Part shown: one piece after another, positions 1 through 5,652 of the stretch
How the letters are laid out: each line of letters starts with the position of its first letter
Numbering within the stretch: the stretch's first letter is position 1
From: an uncultured Bacilli bacterium
Lineage (GTDB): Bacteria > Bacillota_I > Bacilli_A > RF39 > UBA660
Length of the DNA stretch: 10,272 bases
Direction of reading: 5' to 3'
NCBI GenBank assembly: GCA_947623705.1
Contig: CANQHT010000042.1
Location: 1 to 10,272, forward strand
The notes under the pieces: generated by a model
Databases searched by the model: none
What the model was told of the DNA's origin: nothing
The model's input: only the letters and a program-made list of their open reading frames with translations
Position numbers and translations under genes: made by a program

Positions 1-155
1 CCTTCTGTTTCACCTGTTAATGTGGATGTTGTTTCTCCTTCATCAGTATTTACTATTTGAAAGTAAGCAAATGTTCCTCCTACTACTACAAATAATAATG
101 TTAAGGCTCCAATAAATGTTAATATTATCGCCTTTCTTTTGTTTTCTTCGTTCAT
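1..155 (-). CDS. N-terminus of an exported or membrane-anchored surface protein (partial)
   Basis: Only the first 51 codons are in the window; the gene runs off the left edge. The start is ATG at 155-153, preceded by a strong GAGGAG site (162-167). The protein opens with a charged MNEENKRKA segment, then a hydrophobic stretch (about residues 9-27), then GGTFAYF at 26-32, then a Thr/Glu/Gly-rich tail. The [GA]TFAYF pattern right after the membrane segment is common in TasA/camelysin-like and related secreted proteins of Bacillota, where it can be a signal-peptidase (SipW-type) region or simply the exit of the anchor. The mature domain is not visible, so no function can be given. Its upstream region is unusually rich in possible control elements (176-316), including a poly-G tract inside a promoter-like element. 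I am confident that this is a real gene, but only moderately confident about the family. Confidence 0.8.
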   Translation of the reverse strand, partial: MNEENKRKAIILTFIGALTLLFVVVGGTFAYFQIVNTDEGETTSTLTGETE

Positions 156-175
156 TATATACTCCTCTTTTCTTT

Positions 176-205
176 AGTATGAACAATAGTTAATATTGTT
201 ATACT
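176..205 (-). promoter_or_regulatory. hairpin in the leader of the surface-protein gene
   Basis: Arms AGTAT and AACAATA (176-188, with one extra G at 181) pair with TATTGTT and ATACT (194-205), giving a 12-bp stem with a single-base bulge and a five-base loop. It lies between the -10 element at 216-221 and the GAGGAG site. In a transcript started near 209 it would be the extreme 5' end, a position where hairpins often stabilise mRNA. No U-tract follows it on the minus strand, so it is not a terminator. Confidence 0.5.
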
Positions 206-215
206 ATACGCATTA

Positions 216-221
216 AGTATA
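216..221 (-). promoter_or_regulatory. extended -10 element for the surface-protein gene
   Basis: On the minus strand TATACT is preceded by TGA, which fits an extended -10 (TGnTATAAT). The matching -35 position (239-244, TTTAAT) is weak. The predicted start near 209 gives a leader of about 55 bases. It could act alone or as a second promoter below the one at 289-316. Confidence 0.4.
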
Positions 222-268
222 TCACATCATTTTGAATTATTAAATCATTTTTGTATGATGCTTGACAC

Positions 269-298
269 ACTTTATACTCTACAAGATTAGTATAAAGT
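269..298. repeat. 9-bp inverted repeat overlapping a -10 element
   Basis: ACTTTATAC (269-277) and GTATAAAGT (290-298) are perfect inverted copies separated by 12 bases. The right arm contains the -10 element TATACT (minus strand, 289-294) of the promoter candidate at 289-316. This is compatible with an operator or with a hairpin near the 5' end of the transcript. The arms are A/T-rich, so chance is possible. Confidence 0.4.
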
Positions 299-316
299 AC
301 CCCCCCCGAAAGTCAA
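289..316 (-). promoter_or_regulatory. promoter candidate with an 8-G tract in the spacer
   Basis: On the minus strand, TTGACT (311-316, five of six consensus) and TATACT (289-294, five of six) are 16 bases apart. The spacer is TTC, eight G (C at 300-307 on the plus strand), then TACTT. Transcription would start near 282 and run toward the exported-protein gene starting at 155. An eight-base G/C homopolymer stands out in DNA this A/T-rich. A change of one G would alter the spacer between 16 and the optimal 17. Promoter function is inferred from sequence only. Confidence 0.5.
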
Positions 317-368
317 ATGAATTTTTCAAGAGCCTTAGATTTTCTATAATTTTTATGTCAACAAGTGT

Positions 369-395
369 AAAAAAGAAAGAATTAATTTTCTTTCC
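369..395 (-). terminator. rho-independent terminator of the glycosyltransferase-to-peptidase operon
   Basis: On the minus strand the stem GAAAGAA / TTCTTTC (394-388 with 381-375) encloses an A/T-rich loop and is followed directly by six T (374-369). It lies 12 bases past the stop codon of the metallopeptidase gene and closes the operon that begins at 4638. Confidence 0.7.
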
Positions 396-406
396 AATTT
401 TAAATA

Positions 407-1039
407 CTAATATCTTAATTTTTTTCTTTTTTCTTTATAATCTGGTATTACTTTTCCAACAATATTCCAAAAATTCTTACTATGATTACCTTCATAAAAA
501 TGGGCCATCTCATGAACGATTACATAATCAATTAAAGGTATTTCTTTTTTTAAGAGTTCACTATTTAAAGTAATTATTTTATCTCTAGTATTACATACAC
601 CCCATCTTGTCCGCATTTTTCTAATTCTTAACCGAAATTCGGGTAAATTATTAAAACATTTCTTACAAATATTTATTTCTTCATTAAATATTCTTTCACA
701 TTCATCTTGATAAAATTTATCTAAAACCTCTTCATTATGACAAATAATATGATTATCTTCAAATTCAATATTTTTAATCCGATTATCAAATGTGACATTA
801 TAAGGAGTACCTAAATACCAAAAATCTTTATCTCTTTCTTGTTTTTCTAAAGCATCTTCATACATTTTTAAAATCGAACTAGAATTTTTGGTAATTAAAT
901 TTTTAACTTCTTTATCCGTAATAAACTTGGGAGCTGTAATTATTAACTTACAATTTTCATCAAAGCGAAAATAAAGATTTTTATTATCTTTTATTATTAC
1001 TTCATATTCAATTATATAATCATTTAATTTAAACTTCAT
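407..1039 (-). CDS. YgjP-type (DUF45/M48-like) zinc metallopeptidase
   Basis: This 210-residue protein belongs to the YgjP/DUF45 family of predicted cytoplasmic zinc metallopeptidases. The C-terminal third carries the family signature. RTRWGVC is at 143-149, the zinc-binding helix HEMAH is at 176-180 (two His plus the catalytic Glu), and an HS-xx-FW block follows at 186-191. A PD near 199-200 and a basic C-terminus complete the pattern. The N-terminal half is a beta-rich segment followed by a Lys/Glu-rich helix, as in relatives. The length is near the family norm. Substrates of this family are not established; neighbours in other genomes point loosely to nucleic-acid or restriction-linked functions, which this context does not support. 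It is last in a minus-strand operon, 42 bases after the SirA-like gene, with only a weak Shine-Dalgarno-like site (GTGAG). The stop is TAG, unlike the TAA used by the other genes here. Confidence 0.85.
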   Translation of the reverse strand: MKFKLNDYIIEYEVIIKDNKNLYFRFDENCKLIITAPKFITDKEVKNLITKNSSSILKMYEDALEKQERDKDFWYLGTPYNVTFDNRIKNIEFEDNHIICHNEEVLDKFYQDECERIFNEEINICKKCFNNLPEFRLRIRKMRTRWGVCNTRDKIITLNSELLKKEIPLIDYVIVHEMAHFYEGNHSKNFWNIVGKVIPDYKEKRKKLRY

Positions 1040-1081
1040 AATCTCACTAATTCTTTCACTTATATTTTATCATACTTTATT

Positions 1082-1498
1082 TTATCTCACAAACTGATTT
1101 AACCAAAAATAATCTCGATTTTTAAAATCACAGACAAATAAATTATCACTTGAAAGAAAATTAACTAGGAAACTAGGATTCATCGCATCAGTTTTCAAAA
1201 TTATATGGGTTTTATAAACTTTTAAAGTACTATTTTCGGGACGATATTTATTGTTTAAAGAATGAATATTACCATCATAAGAATAAAAACGATTATTTTT
1301 AAATAAACTATTAATTCTTTTATTAACATAATCCGGTTCTAATTTTAAAAAGATATTATGATACATTTTATTAGAAATTCCCATATTAAAACTATCTAAG
1401 TAATATAAACTGTCGATAGTTTTAAATAAATTATAGGGAGTTTCCTTTGTTAAAATGGCTAGTTCCCGATTAATTTTAAAAATATAGAATGTTCGCAT
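1082..1498 (-). CDS. sirA: SirA-like protein (putative inhibitor of replication initiation)
   Basis: This 138-residue protein resembles SirA (YneE), which in Bacillus subtilis binds domain I of DnaA and blocks new rounds of replication at the start of sporulation. Two features support this. The N-terminus RTFYIFKINRELA matches the family's YxFxI opening. The C-terminal block FVCDFKNRDYFWLN (121-134) matches the family ending, which in B. subtilis has DF, then a short spacer, then a WLN motif. Similarity elsewhere is low. Context is a second argument: in Bacillus the gene lies directly behind tkt near lexA, and here it follows the transketolase homologue by 63 bases with lexA about 3.5 kb away. 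The start at 1498 has a good AAGGTGAT site, which is buried in a hairpin (1501-1538). Whether this organism sporulates cannot be told from the window, so the trigger may differ. Confidence 0.6.
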   Translation of the reverse strand: MRTFYIFKINRELAILTKETPYNLFKTIDSLYYLDSFNMGISNKMYHNIFLKLEPDYVNKRINSLFKNNRFYSYDGNIHSLNNKYRPENSTLKVYKTHIILKTDAMNPSFLVNFLSSDNLFVCDFKNRDYFWLNQFVR

Positions 1499-1500
1499 AT

Positions 1501-1538
1501 AATCACCTTAACTAAAGTATAACTTATTTAAAGTGATT
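1501..1538 (-). promoter_or_regulatory. hairpin sequestering the ribosome-binding site of the SirA-like gene
   Basis: In the 63-base gap between the transketolase homologue and the SirA-like gene, the minus-strand RNA can fold into a 16-pair stem: 13 Watson-Crick pairs, two G-U pairs and one A-G mismatch, with a six-base loop. The outer arms are AAUCAC and GUGAUU. The 3' arm contains the whole AAGGUGAU Shine-Dalgarno site and ends four bases before the ATG. There is no U-run after it, so a terminator is unlikely. It may limit translation of the gene unless opened by a factor or by ribosomes. Confidence 0.5.
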
Positions 1539-1561
1539 ATTTTGTTTCCTTTTGTCGAAAG

Positions 1562-3499
1562 TTAATTATTTTTTAAAATTTCAATTATTTTCGTTTTAAT
1601 CGCATCTAAATCTAAGTTGTATTCATTTAATAATTCGGCTTTAGTTCCTTCTTTTGGATAAGTATTAAGCCCTAGAGCATATTCTTTACCACTGGCATAT
1701 ACTTGCCATAATAAAGTATTCGAAAATTCTAAAGTAAAGGTTTTAATTTCTTTGGGTAATAAAATGTTTTGGTATCTTTCAGTTTGAATACTAAATAATT
1801 CCCAAGATGGCATAACAACAACCCGAATATCAAAATTATATTGTCTTAAATCTTCCGCTACTTTTAAGGCATATTTAACCTCTGGACCAGAAGAAACTAT
1901 GATGGCATCTAATCTTTCTTGTTCTTTTAATATCCGGTAGGCACCTGCCATGACATATTTTGAATTTGTACCAAGTAATTTCGGCATTTTTTCATTATCC
2001 ATTACTAAGGCAGCGGTTTTTCTTAAATTACTCAATATTTCATAAGACCCGACTACTTCATCAATATCCGCCGGTTTAATAGTAATTAAATTAGGTATTA
2101 AACGCAATAGATTTATTTCAGATACCGCACAAGCCCCATAATTATGGTCAATAAAATTAGCTTGGGTAAAGATGAAATTAACATCATAATTATTTTGGGT
2201 ACTTAATTTTATTAAATCAAGTATTTTACTCACATTAACTAAAGGCGTACTCACAAATACTTTAAAACCAAGGGATGCAAGACCTAAAGAAATACCTCCC
2301 ATCGCTAAAGTTTTAGATCCAAAATCAATATTACGAGCAGATTTATCTTCTTTACTCATAAAATTAGCGGTTTTAATTAAACATTTAGTATTATTAAAAT
2401 TACCATCAGAGACATTTAAGATAAAAGGACTTTTACTTGCCATTAAATTAAATATTTTATTATTTGATGTTAATAATTCTTCATCATAATTAGCGTTTAT
2501 TTTAATATTTTCGGCATTGAAATTAATTTTAAAAGTTTTTGTTTTTAAAAAATCAATAATATTTTTTATTTTAATATCACTTAAATTTTCTTCATAAACA
2601 CTTTGCCATTTACTAAGTACTTTATCAAGTCTTTTATTTAAAGCATTTTTAATTTCCGTATATAAAGTTGTTGGCACATCAAAAGGATTTTCTATACCTA
2701 GTTCAGTCCGCATAGTATTTAATTCATCCATAGAATATGGTGTATATAATTTATTTTCTTCTCTTACATATTCTTTGGTATTATCTTTAATAATTAAAAT
2801 AGTTGGTTTCTTACTTATTTTAGCATCTTCTAAAGCCCCATCAATTGAACTTAGACTCGTATTATTAAGAACCTCGGCATTAAAACCTTCTAAAGATAAT
2901 AAATCATCTATTTTATGATGAAGATTACTTTTAGTATTATTATCTTCTATTACTATATATATTAATTTATTTAAGTTTTCGCTTCTTACATATTCTAATG
3001 TTTCAAGACCTATCCCACTTAATAAATCTTCTTCTTTACATAAACAGAAGGTATGATAATTTATTAAATCACATTTCGGATTTTCTAATTTGATTAATTC
3101 TTCTATATAGCGTTCTCCTAAAGCTATACCGGCAGAAGTTGCTAAAACATCACCCGGTGCGTTACTTCCTACTTCAATTCTTTTTGTACTACTTTGGGCA
3201 TAACTACTGCAAGAAGAACCTAACTTTTGATAGTCTTTTAAACTTTCTAAAGAAATATCTTCGGTAAATAAATTAATTCCCGCATACATTAATGGTAGTA
3301 AATCATTACTTACTATTACCCGATCCCGATTAATAAAATCAGCATTTTGATTATCAAAATTTAAGTGCTTCATCATTATTGTATAAAGTATGGGGGCACT
3401 TTTTAAACACAAACTAGAATTGCCACCTTTGCCTGCCGCAATCATATCCAAACTTAACATTTTTAAATTATTAATTACATTAGTATCAAACTTATTCAT
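1562..3499 (-). CDS. transketolase homologue lacking catalytic residues (probable pseudoenzyme)
   Basis: This 645-residue protein has the full three-domain transketolase layout and near-normal length (bacterial enzymes are about 660). Conserved scaffold segments include NRDR at 57-60, DISLESLKDYQKLGS near 81-95, RNIDFG near 389-394, KPAD at 475-478 and VVMPS at 561-565. The active site is gone when compared with B. subtilis or E. coli Tkt recalled from memory. SGHPG is GGNSS (25-29, His to Asn27), the GHG His is Leu67, and the PGH His is Tyr100. GPLGQG is NAPGDV (113-118). The metal-binding GDG is KEE (155-157). The catalytic Glu of the GVRE block is Thr397. The THDS His is Gln446, the PTHxP His is Ala458, and the substrate-phosphate Arg of SRQ is Asn502. 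The frame is open and well started (AGAGGTGG), so this is not a decayed gene. It lies 11 bases after the glycosyltransferase gene. A regulatory or structural role is inferred; transketolase activity is not expected. Confidence 0.85.
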   Translation of the reverse strand: MNKFDTNVINNLKMLSLDMIAAGKGGNSSLCLKSAPILYTIMMKHLNFDNQNADFINRDRVIVSNDLLPLMYAGINLFTEDISLESLKDYQKLGSSCSSYAQSSTKRIEVGSNAPGDVLATSAGIALGERYIEELIKLENPKCDLINYHTFCLCKEEDLLSGIGLETLEYVRSENLNKLIYIVIEDNNTKSNLHHKIDDLLSLEGFNAEVLNNTSLSSIDGALEDAKISKKPTILIIKDNTKEYVREENKLYTPYSMDELNTMRTELGIENPFDVPTTLYTEIKNALNKRLDKVLSKWQSVYEENLSDIKIKNIIDFLKTKTFKINFNAENIKINANYDEELLTSNNKIFNLMASKSPFILNVSDGNFNNTKCLIKTANFMSKEDKSARNIDFGSKTLAMGGISLGLASLGFKVFVSTPLVNVSKILDLIKLSTQNNYDVNFIFTQANFIDHNYGACAVSEINLLRLIPNLITIKPADIDEVVGSYEILSNLRKTAALVMDNEKMPKLLGTNSKYVMAGAYRILKEQERLDAIIVSSGPEVKYALKVAEDLRQYNFDIRVVVMPSWELFSIQTERYQNILLPKEIKTFTLEFSNTLLWQVYASGKEYALGLNTYPKEGTKAELLNEYNLDLDAIKTKIIEILKNN

Positions 3500-3510
3500 C
3501 TTTCCACCTC

Positions 3511-4638
3511 TTACTTACTAATTAAATTATTTATTTTTTCGACTGCATGATTATTGTCGAGTTTTAATAACCTTTCTTTTGTTTTATCTAAAATACTAGG
3601 ATTATTATTTATTTTTAAAATAGTCTTTTTAAAAGAATGTAATCCTTTTACTTTAAAGCCATATCTTTTTTTCATAATAAACCGGGCATTATATTTTTCT
3701 TGACCACCAACACCGGGAACTAAAACCATGGGTACGCGCATCTCAAGGCACTCTGTAACTGTTGCTCCACCCGGTTTCGAAATAACTAAATCACTTACCT
3801 TCATTAAATTTAAAACATCAGTTGAATAACCTAAAACTTTTAAATTAGAATAGCCTTTTTTCATCTTTAACTTATCACATTTATCTTTTAACTTGGTATT
3901 CTTACCACAGATAAAGACAATATTTATATCTAAATTTAATTTAAGTAATTCTTTTAAATAATCATAATAATACATACTTCCTAAAGCGGAACCTCCAAAA
4001 AAGAGAATGGTTTTTAAATGGGGATTAAGATTGTATCTTTTTTGAATCACATTAGGATCATCTAAATGATTTATTTTATTAATATTTAAAGGAAGCCCAT
4101 AAGGATAGATTTTCTTAGGGTCCATTCCTCTTTGAATGAGTTCTTCTTTAACTACTTCATTACCAACAATATAACCATCTTCGTACTTTTTATTGCTCGT
4201 CCAAAATTCGTGAGTTCGGTAATCCGTAATAATCGTATAAATTTTACTATGCGTTAAACCTAATTCATTATAATAAGCAATCATATTACTACAGAAGAAG
4301 TGAGTTGAGATTGTAACATCCGGATTAAATTCACTAATTACTTGGCGTAACTCTAAATTATCATAACTTTGTTTGGCAGTTTTTCTATTTCCTAAACTCG
4401 TAATTTTATGATCCATTAATTCATAGACCGTATCAAAAATTTTTTCATGTCTTTTATGACATACCCAATCCCATAATTTAATGCTTAATTTACCGAGAGC
4501 ATTCCCATAAGGAGTCATATCAAAAAGTAGAACTTCCATTTTAGGATTATGTTCCATTAAGTATTTAGCTACATATTCCGCAATTGATTTATGACCAGAA
4601 CCATATCTGGCGTAGATAACTAAAACTTTCTTTTTCAT
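3511..4638 (-). CDS. GT28-family glycolipid glycosyltransferase (UgtP / MGDG-synthase type)
   Basis: This 375-residue protein matches processive diacylglycerol glycosyltransferases and plant-type MGDG synthases, which move a sugar from UDP-sugar to diacylglycerol at the inner membrane face to make glycolipids and lipoteichoic-acid anchors. The N-terminal lipid-acceptor domain starts with VLVIYARYGSGH (GSGH at 13-16) and includes a THFF-type segment near 112-115. The C-terminal donor domain starts near 210 with FFGGSALG (213-220). It carries the nucleotide-sugar signature SKPGGATVTECLE (287-299) and GGQE with Asn317 downstream. No membrane span is evident, as in the family, which binds membranes peripherally. 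The start at 4638 has an AGAGGGT site. It opens the operon with the transketolase homologue (11-base gap), the SirA-like gene and the metallopeptidase gene. In Bacillus the equivalent place between the lexA region and tkt holds yneB and ynzC, so this gene is an insertion in that order. The sugar and number of transfers cannot be read from sequence. Confidence 0.85.
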   Translation of the reverse strand: MKKKVLVIYARYGSGHKSIAEYVAKYLMEHNPKMEVLLFDMTPYGNALGKLSIKLWDWVCHKRHEKIFDTVYELMDHKITSLGNRKTAKQSYDNLELRQVISEFNPDVTISTHFFCSNMIAYYNELGLTHSKIYTIITDYRTHEFWTSNKKYEDGYIVGNEVVKEELIQRGMDPKKIYPYGLPLNINKINHLDDPNVIQKRYNLNPHLKTILFFGGSALGSMYYYDYLKELLKLNLDINIVFICGKNTKLKDKCDKLKMKKGYSNLKVLGYSTDVLNLMKVSDLVISKPGGATVTECLEMRVPMVLVPGVGGQEKYNARFIMKKRYGFKVKGLHSFKKTILKINNNPSILDKTKERLLKLDNNHAVEKINNLISK

Positions 4639-4656
4639 TTGCTACCCTCTTATATT

Positions 4657-4685
4657 ATTATAAACTTATTTGCAAAATAAAACAA
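4657..4685 (-). promoter_or_regulatory. candidate promoter of the glycosyltransferase operon
   Basis: A perfect TATAAT (minus strand, 4657-4662) lies 17 bases from a poor -35 (TTGTTT, 4680-4685), which falls inside the terminator stem of the upstream small gene. Transcription would start near 4650, just before the AGAGGGT site. Only the -10 is convincing, so part of the operon's transcription could instead be readthrough. Confidence 0.4.
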
Positions 4686-4705
4686 TGAATTTTAAAAACT
4701 CATTG
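4674..4705 (-). terminator. rho-independent terminator of the SOS small-protein gene
   Basis: On the minus strand the stem runs from CAATGAGTTTT to AAAATTCATTG (4705-4683), with one G-U pair and a tight central loop. A T-rich tail (4682-4674) follows. It lies a few bases past the stop codon at 4713 and separates the SOS gene from the operon behind it. Confidence 0.65.
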
Positions 4706-4712
4706 CTTAAAA

Positions 4713-4856
4713 TTAATTATTTAGAGTAGAAACACTACTACTTGAGTTATCTAATTTATTTAAATAACTCATCCGATAATTGAGGAGAATTACTCCAAAA
4801 ATAATAACCGAGTAAAATAAAATTACTACTCCTACATTGATTAATTTTTTTCTCAT
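4713..4856 (-). CDS. SOS-controlled 47-residue single-pass membrane protein, in YneA position
   Basis: The ATG at 4856 is chosen over longer in-frame starts because a strong AAGGAG site (4865-4870) stands eight bases before it and a consensus promoter lies just upstream. Longer starts would lie inside or above that promoter. The protein begins MRKK, has one hydrophobic segment (about residues 7-26), then a short polar tail with a run of Ser (38-41). The basic N-terminus suggests N-in, C-out. It is divergent from lexA, and a LexA-type palindrome fills its promoter spacer, so LexA repression is likely. In B. subtilis this place is held by yneA, a one-TM SOS inhibitor of division with a LysM domain outside. 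This protein has no LysM domain and no clear sequence match. A role in SOS division arrest is inferred from position, topology and regulation only. Confidence 0.75.
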   Translation of the reverse strand: MRKKLINVGVVILFYSVIIFGVILLNYRMSYLNKLDNSSSSVSTLNN

Positions 4857-4881
4857 AAATCTCACTCCTTCTTTCATTCTA

Positions 4882-4910
4882 ATCATATCAGAAACATTTG
4901 TTTGTATCAA
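4882..4910 (-). promoter_or_regulatory. promoter of the SOS small-protein gene
   Basis: On the minus strand, TTGATA (4905-4910, five of six) and TATGAT (4882-4887, five of six) are 17 bases apart. Transcription would start near 4875, giving a leader of about 19 bases with AAGGAG. The whole spacer is occupied by LexA box 1 (4891-4904). Confidence 0.75.
4891..4904. promoter_or_regulatory. LexA operator 1 (SOS box)
   Basis: AAACATTTGTTT (4892-4903) is a perfect palindrome fitting the Gram-positive SOS box core GAAC-N4-GTTC with A/T at the outer positions. It lies exactly between the -35 and -10 of the divergent small gene, where bound repressor would block RNA polymerase. Confidence 0.75.
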
Positions 4911-4936
4911 GAGAAAAATTAAAATTTTTAAAAAAT

Positions 4937-4950
4937 TAAACATTTGTTTG
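4937..4950. promoter_or_regulatory. LexA operator 2 (SOS box)
   Basis: This is a second copy of the same 13 bases, AAACATTTGTTTG (4938-4950), 46 bases from the first. Its right end overlaps the lexA -35 TTGACA (4948-4953). This is the expected autoregulatory site. An identical palindrome on each of two divergent promoters is much stronger evidence than either alone. Confidence 0.78.
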
Positions 4951-4976
4951 ACATTTTTTAACATTTATTGTAAAAT
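4948..4976 (+). promoter_or_regulatory. lexA promoter
   Basis: A perfect -35 TTGACA (4948-4953), a 17-base spacer and the -10 TAAAAT (4971-4976, five of six) lie directly before lexA. The predicted start near 4983 leaves a very short leader that begins at the AGGAG site. LexA operator 2 overlaps the -35. Confidence 0.78.
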
Positions 4977-4995
4977 TAATTTAGGAGATGATAAT

Positions 4996-5616
4996 ATGCA
5001 AAAAGAACTTACAAAAAGACAATATGATGTTTTAGATTACATTAAAAAGTATACGGCTGAACATGGATTTCCTCCTGCTATTAGAGAAATTTGTAAAGGG
5101 GTTGGTTTATCTAGTCCGGCGACAGTATTCGTGCACATTAAAAATTTGGAACAACTAGGTTATATTAAAACAACAAGCAATAAATTTAGAACCATTGAAA
5201 TATTATGTGATAATGAGTATATTGAAACCCAAGAAGATGTCGTAAAAGTACCTTTGCTTGGCAAGATTACGGCGGGTTCCCCTATTACAGCGATTGAACA
5301 ACCTAATGAGTTTTTTGATATTCCGGCTTCATTAATTCCGGCCGCAGCCACAGTATTCACCTTACATGTAAGTGGTGAAAGTATGATTAATGCTGGTATC
5401 TTTGATGGGGATTATGTTATTGTTAAAAAACAAAGTAATGCTAAAAATGGGGATATCGTGGTGGCTATGACTATGGAAAATGAAGCCACTATCAAAAGAT
5501 TTTACAAAGAAAACGGGCATATTAGATTACAACCTGAAAATGATACAATGGACCCAATCATTTTAGATAATTGTGTTATTCTAGGTGTAGCTATTGGTTT
5601 ATATCGGAAATTTTAA
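4996..5616 (+). CDS. lexA: LexA, SOS transcriptional repressor and self-cleaving protease
   Basis: This 206-residue protein (B. subtilis LexA has 205) represses DNA-damage genes and cleaves itself when RecA filaments form. The ATG at 4996 is set by AGGAG at 4983-4987; a longer open frame upstream runs through the promoter and is not used. The winged-helix domain covers about 1-65, opening with LTKRQYDVLDYI, with the recognition region around AIREICKGVGLSSPATV (28-44). The self-cleavage bond is Ala93-Gly94 in ITAGSP. The nucleophile is Ser129 in VSGESM and the general base is Lys167 in EATIKRF, with FDGDYVIV (136-143) and LQPEND (178-183) as further family marks. All key residues are present, so it should work normally. 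It probably controls itself and the divergent 47-residue membrane protein through two matching operators between them. Confidence 0.97.
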   Translation: MQKELTKRQYDVLDYIKKYTAEHGFPPAIREICKGVGLSSPATVFVHIKNLEQLGYIKTTSNKFRTIEILCDNEYIETQEDVVKVPLLGKITAGSPITAIEQPNEFFDIPASLIPAAATVFTLHVSGESMINAGIFDGDYVIVKKQSNAKNGDIVVAMTMENEATIKRFYKENGHIRLQPENDTMDPIILDNCVILGVAIGLYRKF

Positions 5617-5624
5617 AACAAATG

Positions 5625-5652
5625 AAAAGGACTCGAAATTGAGTCTTTTTTT
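5625..5652. terminator. bidirectional terminator shared by lexA and the repeat-protein gene
   Basis: GGACTC and GAGTC form a five-pair GC-containing stem (5630-5634 with 5641-5645), extended by AAAA/TTTT with one G-T step, around the loop GAAATT. Seven T follow on the plus strand (5646-5652) and CCTTTTC on the minus strand. It lies 8 bases past the lexA stop, and its T-run overlaps the stop codon of the converging gene (5651-5653). Confidence 0.8.

Noticed and set aside
181..192. GAACAATAGTTA as a third LexA box
   Set aside because: The right half is GTTA and the sequence is part of a bulged hairpin. It fits the SOS box much worse than the two sites beside lexA and has no partner promoter geometry.
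262..573. Open frame of 103 codons on the plus strand
   Set aside because: It crosses the poly-C run and the operon terminator and then lies antisense to the metallopeptidase gene. The Phe/Leu/Lys-rich product and lack of a ribosome-binding site mark it as a chance frame.
1499..1561. Separate promoter for the SirA-like gene
   Set aside because: A TATACT-like -10 exists, but no acceptable -35 is found at 16-18 bases; the hairpin explains the gap better.
4857..4964. Longer N-terminus for the 47-residue membrane protein
   Set aside because: The upstream in-frame ATGs lie within or above the promoter and LexA box, while the ATG at 4856 has a well-spaced AAGGAG.
4837..4995. Longer N-terminus for LexA
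   Set aside because: The extra 53 codons would run through the divergent promoters and both operators. The ATG at 4996 has AGGAG and gives the usual LexA length.
5160..5360. 66-codon minus-strand frame inside lexA
   Set aside because: It is antisense to the conserved cleavage and catalytic region of LexA and has no initiation signal.
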